Shown here one piece after another: positions 9,556-18,725 of a stretch of 64,000 nt of DNA (positions within the stretch are counted from its first letter, which is position 1; each line of letters begins with the position of its first letter). The translations under genes were made by a program, and so were the position numbers. Source of the DNA: an uncultured Alphaproteobacteria bacterium. Lineage in GTDB: Bacteria; Pseudomonadota; Alphaproteobacteria; GCA-2731375. The notes beneath the pieces are model-generated. The model ran no database searches. It saw only the letters and a list, made by a program, of their open reading frames with translations, and was not told the origin of the DNA. The stretch spans positions 636,557-700,556 of the forward strand of contig CATOSZ010000003.1 of the NCBI GenBank assembly GCA_951812805.1, read 5' to 3'.

Positions 9556-9574
9556 GCTATGTTAGAGTCATAGC
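9556..9574. promoter_or_regulatory. Palindromic operator-like site upstream of the cyclase-AAA+-globin gene
   Basis: GCTATG and CATAGC form a perfect inverted repeat separated by 7 bases, in the locally AT-rich 102-bp gap before the regulator gene. The site lies 32 bases before the start codon. The spacing suits either a dimeric regulator (possibly autoregulation) or a short RNA hairpin. Confidence 0.4.
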
Positions 9575-9605
9575 AATGTGATCGGGTGCCTGGGGAGCAT
9601 CCAGA

Positions 9606-11513
9606 ATGGCAAGCAACCGGGTAACACAACGATTGGCGGCGATTTTGGCCGCCGACGTGGCCGGCTATTCGCGCCTCATGCAACATGACGACGTGGAAAC
9701 GCTGGAGCAGCTCGACCGCTGTCGTGGGATATTTCGCGAACATGTCACAGCCAACGGCGGCCGGGTCGAAAGCATGGCCGGCGACGCCGTGTTGGCCATC
9801 TTCGATACGGCGATCGGGGCGGCCCGCGCGGCGCTGGAGATCCAGGAGGCCCTGGCAACGTCCACCGCCACCATGCCGGACGAACGGAAGATGCGGTTCC
9901 GGATCGGGATCCATCTCGGCGACATCATCGAGAAGGCCGATGGCACCGCCTATGGCGATGGCGTCAACATCGCCGCCAGATTGGAAAGCCTGGCCGATGC
10001 CGGGGGCATCGCGGTTTCCGCCATGGTGCACGACAGCGTCGGCCGGCGCCTCGCCGTCGGCTTCGACGATCTCGGCGATCACGTCGTCAAGAACATCGCC
10101 GATCCGGTCCACGTCTATCGCCTCCTCGACGGGGACGATGCGTCTTCACCCCGCGTGGAGCGTCGCCATGCCGACAGTCGACAGCCCGTCGAAATCATCG
10201 CCGAAAGCCCGTTGCTGCGAGAGGTTCTCCAACAGGCCGAGGCCGTCGCGGTCACCGACGCCGCTGTCCTGATCGAAGGGGAATCCGGTGTCGGCAAGGA
10301 ACTGATCGCGCGCCACATCCACGCGCTCAGCCGGCGGCAGAACGGGCCTTTCATCAAGTTCGACTGCGCCACCGTTCCCCCGGAGCTGTTCGAAATCGAG
10401 TTCTTTGGGCAATCGGCCGGGGAATTGTCGGGCGCCAACCGGGACATGATCGGCTGCCTGGAGGCCGCGAACCGGGGCACGTTGCTCCTCGACAATGTCG
10501 ACGACATTCCGCCCACGGTCCAGGCCAAGCTGCTCCAGCCTCTCCAGGATGGGACGTTCGAGCGCCTCGGCGACGCGCAGAAGCGACAGGCCGATGTTCG
10601 CTTCATCGCCACGACCACGAGCGATCTCACGGATCGGGTCGCCGACGGCGCTTTCCGGCGGGATCTCTATTTTCGTTTGAGCGTCTTCCCCATCGACGTG
10701 CCGCCCCTGAAGGCACGGCCGGAAGACGTCCCCGCCCTGTTCGGACATTTCCTTTGCGCGCACGGCAACGATGCCGCCACGGAGCTTTCGGAGGCGCAAC
10801 TGAACCATCTGCGGAAATACGACTGGCCCGGAAACGTTCACGAATTGAAGAATATCGTCGAAAGGGCGGTCATCCTTTCGGGCGACGGCCAGCTGAGGCT
10901 GGACGACGTCTTGCCCAGCACGTCGCTGTCCTATCCCGCACGCGCACCCTTGCCGGAAGAGCAAACGCCCGCCCGCGGCTTCTTCAGCGCGGCGGAGTTC
11001 GAAGAGCTCGAGCGCAACAATCTCATCGCCGCGTTGGAAGCGGCCGCCTGGCGGATCGCGGGGACCAGCGGTGCTGCAACCGCGCTGGGCCTCACGCCGT
11101 CGAGACTGCGCTCACGCATGAAGGCGCTGCAAATCGGTCGACCCGAGACCGCCTGCCTGTACGTGCGTCTCGGCGGCCACCGGGGCATCGCCACCTTCGC
11201 ACGCGACCTCTTCGGTCGGGCGAACGCGCACCCGGAACTCGGCCGATTCTGGCGGGACCGGAGCACCTACGGCGTTCTGCGCGAGGAAAAACTGCTTGTG
11301 GCCTACCTGTCGTCCGTGGCCGGCGGCCCGGCGCGCTATGTCGGCCGGGACATGAAGGCCTCGCACCAACACCTTGGGATTACCGCGGGTGATTGGGATA
11401 TCTTCCGCGACATTCTCAAGACGACGCTGGAGGCGCTTTCGGTGCCCGAGACCGAACGTTCGGAAGTCGCCGCCTTCGCCGAAAGCCTGAGGGACGACAT
11501 AATTCAGCGCTGA
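9606..11513 (+). CDS. Four-domain regulator: class III nucleotide cyclase, NtrC-type AAA+, Fis-type HTH, truncated globin
   Basis: 635 residues with four recognisable parts. Residues 5-175 are a class III cyclase: metal Asp17 and Asp60, and the transition-state Asn/Arg in GDGVNIAARLES. Residues 195-430 are an NtrC-like AAA+ domain with Walker A GESGVGKE (225-232). The Walker B is LLLDNVDD, where the family has DE. The GAFTGA loop reads GELSGA (272-277). RRDLYFRL (351-358) carries the arginine-finger region. Residues 465-508 form a Fis-type HTH. Residues 513-635 resemble a group 1 truncated haemoglobin: YVGRDMKASHQHLGI with His587 as likely proximal haem ligand. It is monocistronic and convergent with the following ligase gene. 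DNA binding and haem sensing are inferred. See the findings. Confidence 0.88.
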   Translation: MASNRVTQRLAAILAADVAGYSRLMQHDDVETLEQLDRCRGIFREHVTANGGRVESMAGDAVLAIFDTAIGAARAALEIQEALATSTATMPDERKMRFRIGIHLGDIIEKADGTAYGDGVNIAARLESLADAGGIAVSAMVHDSVGRRLAVGFDDLGDHVVKNIADPVHVYRLLDGDDASSPRVERRHADSRQPVEIIAESPLLREVLQQAEAVAVTDAAVLIEGESGVGKELIARHIHALSRRQNGPFIKFDCATVPPELFEIEFFGQSAGELSGANRDMIGCLEAANRGTLLLDNVDDIPPTVQAKLLQPLQDGTFERLGDAQKRQADVRFIATTTSDLTDRVADGAFRRDLYFRLSVFPIDVPPLKARPEDVPALFGHFLCAHGNDAATELSEAQLNHLRKYDWPGNVHELKNIVERAVILSGDGQLRLDDVLPSTSLSYPARAPLPEEQTPARGFFSAAEFEELERNNLIAALEAAAWRIAGTSGAATALGLTPSRLRSRMKALQIGRPETACLYVRLGGHRGIATFARDLFGRANAHPELGRFWRDRSTYGVLREEKLLVAYLSSVAGGPARYVGRDMKASHQHLGITAGDWDIFRDILKTTLEALSVPETERSEVAAFAESLRDDIIQR

Positions 11514-11524
11514 CGCCCCGCCGA

Positions 11525-13174
11525 TTACCCGGCGCTCAACCGCTCGCGCAGTTTGTACTTCAGGATCTTGCCGCCGACCGTCGTCGGGAATTCGTCCATG
11601 ACGACGATCCGTTTCGGCGTTTCGAAGCCGGCCAGCCGTTCGCGGGCGAAGGCGATGAGGGCGGCCTCGTCGATCTCGGCGCCGTTGGCGGCGAGGATGC
11701 AGGCGGTCACCGCCTCGCCCCAGCGCGCGTCCGGCATGCCGACCACGGCGGCGCGCGCAACCTCGCCATGCTGCTGCAGCACCGCCTCGACGCGGATCGA
11801 CGAAACGTTCTCGCCACCGGACTTCACGATGTCCTTGTAGCGGTCGACCATCACGCGGATGCCGCTCTCCTGGTAGACGAAGCTGTCGCCGCCGTGGAAC
11901 CAGTCGTTGCGCACCGCCTCGGCCGTCGCCTCGGGATCGCGGTAGTAGCCGGAGAAAATCGCCGGCGTGCGATAGACCGCTTCGCCGGCGACGCCCGGCC
12001 GGTCGCGGAGGTCGTTGCCGTCCTCGTCCATCACCGTCGCGGCGGAGATCGGGCTCGGCTTGCCGACATGGTTCACCGTCGGCGCCTCGCGCAGGTAGAG
12101 CTCCGCGTGGCGATCGATGAAGAAGCGGTGGCAGGCGACGGTTTCGGTCTGGCCGATCAACTCGTAGACCTTGACGTCCGGATTGCACAGCCGGCGGAAG
12201 GCGGCGAGCGAGCCCGGCGCCATCGGCGCCCAGCCGAAGAACATCACGGTGATGGAGGTAAGGTCGTAGGCGAAAGGCGTCTCGCCCACCGCGCGGACCA
12301 TGTCCTCGACGAATTGCGGCGAGCCGCCGAACAGGCAGGTAATGCGCTCCGTCGTGCAGGCCCGGGCCATGGCGTGGCCCTCGGGCTTGCGGCCGACGAT
12401 CGCCGTGCCGCCACAAAGCAACGGGCCGAGGATGCAGAGCAGGTCGCCGATGTGGAAGATCATCGGCGTGAAGGTGCCGTAGCGAACCTCGCTCTCGTGG
12501 TCGAGGCCGCGGGTCATGCTCAGGATGTTCGAATAGGCCGCCATATAGGCGTAGGTGTGGCTCACCATCACGGCCTTGGGGCTCGCCGTGGTGCCGGAGG
12601 TGAAGAGGATCTCCCAGATGTCGTCGGCATGCAGGCGAACGTCGGGATCCGCCTCGCTGGCCTCGCCCATGAAGGCCTCGAAGCCCGGCACGGAGTCCTC
12701 CGGCGCGGCGCCAATGCGCATGATCGGCTCGATCCCGAGGGGGCCTAGATATTCGCCGAGCCGGTCCCACAGCTCGGCGTCGACGATGGCGAGACGTGCA
12801 TCGACCCGGGCTAGCGATTCGGCGATCACCTCGGGTGCCATCATGACGTTGATCGGGGCCGCGACCATGCCCGCCTTGGCGATGCCGATTTTCGTCAGCC
12901 AGGCCTCGTTCGAACTCTCGCACAGCATGGCGATGCGGGTGGCCGGCGCCAGTCCCATCCCCAGCAGCCGGTTGGCCACCCGGTTCATCGCCGCGTTGGC
13001 CCGCCGGTAGGTCACCCGCGCCCAGGCCGGATCGACGGTTGCATCCGGCATGGCGACGAGCGCTTCCTTGTCCGGCTCGTTCCAGGTCATCCGCTCGACG
13101 ATGTCGCCGACGACCATGCGGTTCCAGCGTTCGTCGTTGCGCCGGCCGTGAAAACTCTCGACGTCGATTGGCAT
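11525..13174 (-). CDS. AMP-forming acyl-CoA ligase (ANL superfamily)
   Basis: 549 residues. The P-loop-like LFTSGTTASPKAVMVSH, the A5 motif ELIGQTET, the GDSF region and the C-terminal catalytic lysine in TTVGGKILKYKLR are all visible. It activates a carboxylic acid to acyl-AMP and then acyl-CoA; the substrate cannot be told. The ATG at 13174 lies 2 bp from the stop of the dioxygenase gene upstream of it on the minus strand, so the two are probably one operon. Earlier in-frame starts would overlap that gene. Confidence 0.9.
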   Translation of the reverse strand: MPIDVESFHGRRNDERWNRMVVGDIVERMTWNEPDKEALVAMPDATVDPAWARVTYRRANAAMNRVANRLLGMGLAPATRIAMLCESSNEAWLTKIGIAKAGMVAAPINVMMAPEVIAESLARVDARLAIVDAELWDRLGEYLGPLGIEPIMRIGAAPEDSVPGFEAFMGEASEADPDVRLHADDIWEILFTSGTTASPKAVMVSHTYAYMAAYSNILSMTRGLDHESEVRYGTFTPMIFHIGDLLCILGPLLCGGTAIVGRKPEGHAMARACTTERITCLFGGSPQFVEDMVRAVGETPFAYDLTSITVMFFGWAPMAPGSLAAFRRLCNPDVKVYELIGQTETVACHRFFIDRHAELYLREAPTVNHVGKPSPISAATVMDEDGNDLRDRPGVAGEAVYRTPAIFSGYYRDPEATAEAVRNDWFHGGDSFVYQESGIRVMVDRYKDIVKSGGENVSSIRVEAVLQQHGEVARAAVVGMPDARWGEAVTACILAANGAEIDEAALIAFARERLAGFETPKRIVVMDEFPTTVGGKILKYKLRERLSAG

Positions 13175-13176
13175 CG

Positions 13177-14112
13177 TCAGGCCAGTCCGTCGCGCACGGC
13201 GTTGGAGAACGGGCCGAGGATAGGTCCGGCGCCCGCCACCGTGGTGCGGCGCAGGACCCGGCGGTATGCCGCATAGTCGTAAGGGATCGCCCGGTGCAGT
13301 AGCACCCGGTTGTCCCACTTCACCAGATCGCCTTCGCGCCAGCGGTGATAGAGGCAGAATTCCGGCCGGTCCGCCCATTCGACCAGCCAGCGGTGCAGCT
13401 CGCGCCCCTCCGCCAGAGTCATGCCGCCGATCTCCAGGCTGGTGTTCGAGGTGAAGAAGAGAGAGCGCTGGCCGCCCCGCTCGGGATGCACGCGGATCAC
13501 AGGATGGGTCACCGGCGGTACGCTGTCGCGCTCCTCCGCCGTCATCGCCGGCATCTGCGGCTCCAGCCTGCGGATCTCGCCGTAGGAATGGACCTGGTGC
13601 AATGGCTCCAGCTTGCGTTTCATTTCCGCCGGCAGCGCTTCGTAAGCGCGCAGCATGTTGGAAAAGCCGGTCTCACCTCCCTCAACGCCGTCGGGCAACA
13701 CCTCGATGCCGTACATGATGGAGGCGAGCGAGGGGATGTCCCGATAGCTCGAGTCCGTGTGCCAGCGGGCGTTGTTGCGCTGGAAGATCACGCGCTGGTC
13801 GTCTTCCGGCAGGTGTTCGCCGTCGACCGAGACGTTGGCGACGTTGTAGACCTCGCGCCGGCCCTTGGTCTTGTCCTTCTCGGGCAGGCCCTCGAGGGGC
13901 CCGAACTGGCGGGAAAAGTCGATCTGCGCCGCATCGCTCAGGTCCTGCGCGCGAAAGCAGAGCATGTGGTGGTGCTGAAAGGCCTCGCGCAGCCGGGCCA
14001 TGGTCTCGGCGTCGAACGGCTGCGCGCAGTCGAGGCCGACGACCTCGGCGCCGAGCGCGGGCGAGAGCGGGTTGATCGTGAACGCGGCGGGGACGCTTTC
14101 GGCGACGGACAT
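13177..14112 (-). CDS. TauD/TfdA family Fe(II)/2-oxoglutarate dioxygenase
   Basis: 311 residues. The facial triad is visible as WHTDSSY (His, Asp) and the distal His in LLHRAIPYD, with a following Arg-rich RRVLRRTTV segment for 2-oxoglutarate. These enzymes oxidise substrates such as taurine, aryloxyalkanoates or carnitine-like compounds. The actual substrate is unknown. ATG 14112 has a GAGG ribosome site. The gene leads directly into the acyl-CoA ligase gene. Confidence 0.92.
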   Translation of the reverse strand: MSVAESVPAAFTINPLSPALGAEVVGLDCAQPFDAETMARLREAFQHHHMLCFRAQDLSDAAQIDFSRQFGPLEGLPEKDKTKGRREVYNVANVSVDGEHLPEDDQRVIFQRNNARWHTDSSYRDIPSLASIMYGIEVLPDGVEGGETGFSNMLRAYEALPAEMKRKLEPLHQVHSYGEIRRLEPQMPAMTAEERDSVPPVTHPVIRVHPERGGQRSLFFTSNTSLEIGGMTLAEGRELHRWLVEWADRPEFCLYHRWREGDLVKWDNRVLLHRAIPYDYAAYRRVLRRTTVAGAGPILGPFSNAVRDGLA

Positions 14113-14175
14113 GGGCGGACCTCTCATCGGGAATTCCAGTCGCTGGATTTTACCGATTTTTCGCGCCCGCGCGAA

Positions 14176-14982
14176 TTACCAGCGCATGCCCGCCGGCCGT
14201 TCGATGGTGTCGAGGAAATCGCGGATCATCGCGTGCATGGCCGGGCCGGCGACGACGACGGAATCGACCTTGGGCTCGGACTGGTTGAAGTCGAAGGCGC
14301 CGCCCCGGGCCGTGCTCGCCCGGCCACCCGCCTCGGCCAGGATCACGGCGCCGCCGGCGATGTCCCATTCACTCTTGGTGCCGAGCGAGATGCAGGCGTC
14401 GTAGCGCCCCGCCGCCACCAGCGCCATGCGATAGGCGATCGAGTTGATGGCGAAGAACTCGGCATCGGCCGGCGGCGCGGTCCAGCCGGCGCGGGAGAAC
14501 ATGCGGGTGCCCGAAATCACCCGGGCACCGGACCAGTCGACCTGGGCGCTGGCCGTGATCGGGGCGCCGTTCAGGCGGGCGCCGCCGCCTTCCGCCGCCT
14601 CGAACATCTCGTCCGTCGCCGGGTTGTAGACGACACCGACGACGGCGCGCCCGGCCTCGGCCAGGGCGGCGGAGACGGTGAATTCCGGGTCGCCCCGGAT
14701 GAAGGCCCGGGTGCCGTCGATCGGATCGACGATGAAGACCCGCTCGCGGTCCAACCGTTCGGGCGTATCCGTGCTTTCCTCCGACAGCCAGCCGTAATCC
14801 GGCCGCGCGGCACAGAGCCGTTCCTTCAGCAGGGCGTCGACCGCATGGTCCGCCTCGCTCACCGGTTCACCCTGCGCCTTGTCCCAATGTTCGTAGTCGC
14901 CCTGGAAGAAGTCGAGCGCGAGGGCGCCCGCCTCACGAACCGTCTCGATCAACAGCGCGTGGTCGTCGGCGAAACGGCTCAC
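14176..14982 (-). CDS. Inositol monophosphatase/3'(2'),5'-bisphosphate nucleotidase family protein
   Basis: 268 residues with the Li-sensitive phosphatase signatures: metal-binding LSEESTD, DPIDGTRAFI and WDIAGGAVIL. It hydrolyses a small phosphomonoester such as inositol phosphate or PAP (CysQ-like). The subfamily cannot be fixed from motifs alone. The start is GTG at 14982, overlapping the pmbA stop by 4 bp (GTGA), so it is coupled to pmbA. The usual ~260-residue length supports this start. Confidence 0.9.
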   Translation of the reverse strand: MSRFADDHALLIETVREAGALALDFFQGDYEHWDKAQGEPVSEADHAVDALLKERLCAARPDYGWLSEESTDTPERLDRERVFIVDPIDGTRAFIRGDPEFTVSAALAEAGRAVVGVVYNPATDEMFEAAEGGGARLNGAPITASAQVDWSGARVISGTRMFSRAGWTAPPADAEFFAINSIAYRMALVAAGRYDACISLGTKSEWDIAGGAVILAEAGGRASTARGGAFDFNQSEPKVDSVVVAGPAMHAMIRDFLDTIERPAGMRW

Positions 14983-16331
14983 GTGCCGGCGACCGTCATG
15001 CCGTCGATGCGCAGGGTCGGCGCGTTGGAGCCGTAGCGGAACACCAGGTCGTCGGCCGGCGTGATTCCGCGGAACATCTCCTTCAGATTGCCGGCGATGG
15101 TGAGCTCGCTCACCGCGAAACTCTTCTCGCCCTTCTCGATCCAGAAGCCGGAAGCGCCCCGGCTGTAGTCGCCGGTAACCCCATTGATGCCGAAGCCGAT
15201 GAGCTCGGTGACGTAGAAGCCGCTGTCGATGTCGGCGATCAGCGCTTCCGGGCTCACCCCGCCGGCTTCCATATAGAGGTTGGAGGCCGAGGGGCCCGGC
15301 GGGCCGGAGGTGCCGCGGCTGGCGTTGCCCGTCGTCTCCAGGCCGAGCTGGCGGGCCGACGCGGTGTCGAGCAGCCAGCCGGTGAGGCGCCCGGCATCGA
15401 TCAGCACGCGCCGGCCGTTGGCCACACCCTCGGCGTCGAACGGCTTGGAAGACAGGCCGCGGGCCCGGCGGGGATCGTCGGCGATGGTGATCGCCGGGCC
15501 GAACACGTCAGTCTCCAGCGCATCCTTCAGGAAGCTGGTGCCGCGCGCTACCGCCTGGCCGGAGATGGCGCCGGCGAAATGGCCGAGCAGGCTGCGCGAA
15601 ACACGCGGATCGAAGACGACCGGCGCCGGTCCGGTTTCGACCTTGCGGGGATTCAAGCGGGCCACCGCCTGTTCGCCCGCCCGCCGGCCGACCGTCGCGG
15701 CATCGCCGAGATCGGAACGGTGGCGCGCCGAGGCGAATTCATAGTCGCGCTCCATGCCCGTGCCCTCGCCGGCGAGGACGGAGGCGTGGAAACTGTGGCT
15801 GGAGCCGCCATAGGCGCCGGCGAAGCCCCCCGAGGTGGCGAGCGCGATCCGCGAGCGCGACCAGCCGGCACCCGCCTCCTCCGAGTTGGTGACGCCTGGA
15901 ACGGCGAGCGCGCTCGCCTCGCAGACGGCGGCCACCTCGTAGAGGGCTTCGGCGGTGGGCGCCTCGCCGTCGTCGAGGTCGAGGTCGGGGATCTCGCGGG
16001 CGAGGCGCGCTTCCGGCGCCAGCCCCGCATAGGCGTCCTCCGGCGCCGCCCGCGCCATCGCCACCACCCGCTCGGCCAGCCGGTCGAGGGTCGCGGCCGA
16101 CAGGTCGGTGGAGGAGACCATGGCGGGGCGCCGCCCGACGAAGGCGCGCAGGCCCAGGTCCCGGCCCTCGGAGCGATCGAGATCCTCCGGCTGCCCCAGG
16201 CGATGGGAAACGCCGAGCGAGGTCGAGCGGAACAGCACCGCGTCGGCCGCATCCGCGCCGGCCCGCTTGGCCTTGGCGATCAACTGGGACAACAGGTCGA
16301 GATCGTTTGCGGACTCGTCATTCAACGACAT
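14979..16331 (-). CDS. pmbA: TldD/PmbA (TldE) family protein
   Basis: 450 residues. PmbA/TldE pairs with TldD to form a protease that matures microcin B17 and degrades CcdA in E. coli. PmbA itself lacks the metal-binding HExxxH, and none is seen here. The N-terminal domain (about 1-190), middle region and the C-terminal GFGINGVTGDYSRGASGF segment match the family. No tldD is in the window. It is co-transcribed with the phosphatase gene through a 4-bp overlap. Confidence 0.92.
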   Translation of the reverse strand: MSLNDESANDLDLLSQLIAKAKRAGADAADAVLFRSTSLGVSHRLGQPEDLDRSEGRDLGLRAFVGRRPAMVSSTDLSAATLDRLAERVVAMARAAPEDAYAGLAPEARLAREIPDLDLDDGEAPTAEALYEVAAVCEASALAVPGVTNSEEAGAGWSRSRIALATSGGFAGAYGGSSHSFHASVLAGEGTGMERDYEFASARHRSDLGDAATVGRRAGEQAVARLNPRKVETGPAPVVFDPRVSRSLLGHFAGAISGQAVARGTSFLKDALETDVFGPAITIADDPRRARGLSSKPFDAEGVANGRRVLIDAGRLTGWLLDTASARQLGLETTGNASRGTSGPPGPSASNLYMEAGGVSPEALIADIDSGFYVTELIGFGINGVTGDYSRGASGFWIEKGEKSFAVSELTIAGNLKEMFRGITPADDLVFRYGSNAPTLRIDGMTVAGT

Positions 16332-16434
16332 GGGGGCCGGCTCCTCCGACGACTGGGACCGCCCTTATATAGGCGATTTTGTGCCGAGGCGTGAGAGCGG
16401 GCGGCAAAGCAATCGGCCGGCCGGTCGTCGCCGT

Positions 16435-17316
16435 TCACTCCGTCTCGAACAGCTTGTAGATCACCGGCGCGTAGTAATTGCCGAGGCCCTTGTCCGCGGC
16501 CTCCTGCAGGCGGCGTTGGGCGAGCTTTGCCCCGTCCGCCTCGACGCCGACCTTTTCGGCGAGGTCGAGGGCGTAGCCGATGTCCTTCAGCGAATAGGTC
16601 GTCGGGAACTGGTCGTCGGGATACTCGCCCGTCGTCATGTGCGTGCCGTGCTTGCGCATGACGAAGCTGTCGGCGGAACCGCGGCTGAGGATCTCGAAGA
16701 CCTTCTCCCGCGCGACGCCTGCCCGGGTGGCGATCGCCATGGCCTCCGCGATGGCGGAGACGTTCTCGAAGACCAGCATGTTGTTCATCAGCTTCAACAC
16801 CTGGCCGGTGCCGACATCGCCGCAGTGCGAGATGTCCGTGCCCATGCATTCGAGATAGGGCTGGATGCGCGCCCGAACGTCGTCGCTGGCGCCGACCATG
16901 ATGGCGAGCGTGCCGCCCTCCGCCGCCGGGACCCCGCGAGCCACCGGCGCGTCGGCGAAGTCGACGCCCTTCCCGGCCAGCGCCGCCGCGACCTCGCGGT
17001 TGACCTCCACCGTCGCCGTGGTCATGTCGACGACGGTCTGGCCGGCCCGGGCGCGGGCCACCAGCCCATCCTCGCCGAAGGCCAGCTCGCGCACCTGCAC
17101 CTCGCCCGGCACGCAGATGAAGATCATGTCGGCGCCGTCCACCACCTCGGCCACGCTGCCCGCCGCCTCGACGCCGAAGTTCGACAGCGCGTTGGCCTTG
17201 TCGGGATCGATGTCGTAGCCGATCACCCGCCGGCCGGATTTCTGCGCCAGGTTGCGGCACATCCGCCCACCCATCACGCCGAGGCCGATGAAGCCCAGCT
17301 TTTCGGTCCCGCTCAT
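16435..17316 (-). CDS. NAD(P)-dependent 3-hydroxyisobutyrate-dehydrogenase-family oxidoreductase
   Basis: 293 residues. The N-terminal Rossmann motif GFIGLGVMGGRM, the substrate loop near DAPVARGVPAAEGGTLAIMVG, and the catalytic-lysine helix GQVLKLMNNML define the beta-hydroxyacid dehydrogenase family. The usual SGG of the substrate loop is ARG, which suggests a substrate other than 3-hydroxyisobutyrate. It follows the DUF1330 gene by 13 bp on the minus strand. The first gene of this run is the truncated dioxygenase. Confidence 0.9.
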   Translation of the reverse strand: MSGTEKLGFIGLGVMGGRMCRNLAQKSGRRVIGYDIDPDKANALSNFGVEAAGSVAEVVDGADMIFICVPGEVQVRELAFGEDGLVARARAGQTVVDMTTATVEVNREVAAALAGKGVDFADAPVARGVPAAEGGTLAIMVGASDDVRARIQPYLECMGTDISHCGDVGTGQVLKLMNNMLVFENVSAIAEAMAIATRAGVAREKVFEILSRGSADSFVMRKHGTHMTTGEYPDDQFPTTYSLKDIGYALDLAEKVGVEADGAKLAQRRLQEAADKGLGNYYAPVIYKLFETE

Positions 17317-17329
17317 TGCCGCCGCCCGC

Positions 17330-17623
17330 TCAGTCGATGCCGGCGACGAGCTGGGCGTGGCCGGTCGAGGCGTCGAGCCTCAGGCCGATGATCGCCTGGT
17401 ATTCGGGTGAGTTGTACCAGGTCCGCGCGGCCTCGACGCTGTCGAACTCCAGCACCACGTTGCGCGGCGGCAGCTCGTCGCCCTCCATGGTCTCCATCGC
17501 GCCGCCGCGCACCAGATAGCGCCCGCCGTATTGCGCGATCGTCGCCGGCACCTTGTCGCGATATTTCTCGAACTTCTCCGCGTCGTGCACGTCGAGGTGT
17601 ACGATCAGGTAACCCTTTGCCAT
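17330..17623 (-). CDS. DUF1330 family protein
   Basis: 97 residues of the ferredoxin-like dimeric barrel type: MAKGYLIVHLDVHD, the FEKYRDKVPATIAQYGGRYLV core in shorter form, and a C-terminal RTWYNSPEYQAI block. Members are often found beside catabolic enzymes; no reaction is established. ATG 17623 gives the standard ~95-residue length. It sits between the dioxygenase and dehydrogenase genes on the same strand. Confidence 0.88.
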   Translation of the reverse strand: MAKGYLIVHLDVHDAEKFEKYRDKVPATIAQYGGRYLVRGGAMETMEGDELPPRNVVLEFDSVEAARTWYNSPEYQAIIGLRLDASTGHAQLVAGID

Positions 17624-17709
17624 TCGATTGTCTCCGTCGTTCGCCCGGCGCCCGCGCCGGCAAAATTGAGGGTGTTGCCCGCGCAAGCTAGCACGGGCGG
17701 CGCTGCGAT

Positions 17710-18609
17710 TCAGCCGGTCTGCGCGATGGTCTCCGCCTCGCCCGCGAGCCGGGTCTGGCGGACGTCGCGCGGCTCGGCCGGATCGAAGCGGCGGCCGCGA
17801 TGCATGGTGGCACGGTTGTCCCAGACCACCAGGTCGCCGACCTGCCAGGGATGGGAATAGACGAAGCGGGGCGCCGTCGCGAATTCGACCAGGTCGCGCA
17901 GGAACATGCGCGATTCCGGGATGTTCCAACCCTCGATCCGCCCGGCGTGGGCCGAGAGGAACAGCGACTTCCGCCCCGTTATGGGATGGGTTCGTACCAG
18001 GCGCTGGCGCACCGGCCGGAAGGCCTCACGCTCGCCCGCATCGAGGTCGACGAAACCCACCGCCTCGCGGCTGTAGATCTGCGAATGCAGGCAGACCAGA
18101 TCCTCGACTTCCGCCTTGCTGCGCGCGTCGAGGGCGTCATAGGCCGCCCGCATGTCGGCGAACTCGGTATTGCCGCCCCACGAGGGCGCCGCCCGGCATG
18201 ACAGCAACGAATACTTGGCCGGCACGGCGCGGAACGAGCTGTCGGAATGCCACAGCCGATCGGCGAGCTTGAAGAGATGCGCCCGGCTCTCCGCCGCGAG
18301 CGGCTGGCCGGCCGCGTCGATGTTGGAAAAATCGCCGATCCCCTGGCCGAGCGGACGCGCCTCCTCGTCGCGGCGGAAATGGATATGCCCCTTGAAGCTG
18401 CCCTGGCCCTTCTTTTCGATCTCACCGAAATGCAGGGTGAAGGCGAGTTGCTCCTCGTCGCTCAGAGTTTGGTCCCGGTAGACCAGCACCGCATGGCGAT
18501 CCATGCCGGCCTCGACTGCCGCCACCGTCTCGGGCACGAGCGGGCGGCGGCAGTCGACGCCGGAGACAATGCCGGCGAAGCTTCCCGCGATGGGTTCGAT
18601 TGTCGGGGT
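17710..18609 (-). pseudogene. TauD/TfdA dioxygenase gene beheaded by the IS21-type element
   Basis: The frame encodes a TauD-type dioxygenase with WHSDSSF (His, Asp), the distal His in TMHRGRRFD and a C-terminal Arg segment. Host-coded residues run back to TPTIEPIAGSFAG, the normal start region of such proteins. The next base upstream is the IS left end at 18610, and no ATG remains in frame. A GTG at 18537 could start a protein of 275 residues that lacks the first strand, about 24 residues. The native promoter is also gone. It is probably inactive or poorly expressed, along with the two genes behind it. Confidence 0.8.
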
Positions 18610-18725
18610 TGTGAATCGGCATGCAAAACTGACCCACTTTGGTGGGTTATGAGCGGTAAGAATTGACCCACCTGGAACGCTAGCATCCGCACGGAACAGT
18701 GCGGAGGAAAGAGCAGGTGGTATTG

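Noticed and set aside
18462..18692. A minus-strand frame across the IS21 left end and the TauD start region
   Set aside because: The TauD frame is a different one, and this frame joins host and IS sequence with no homology.
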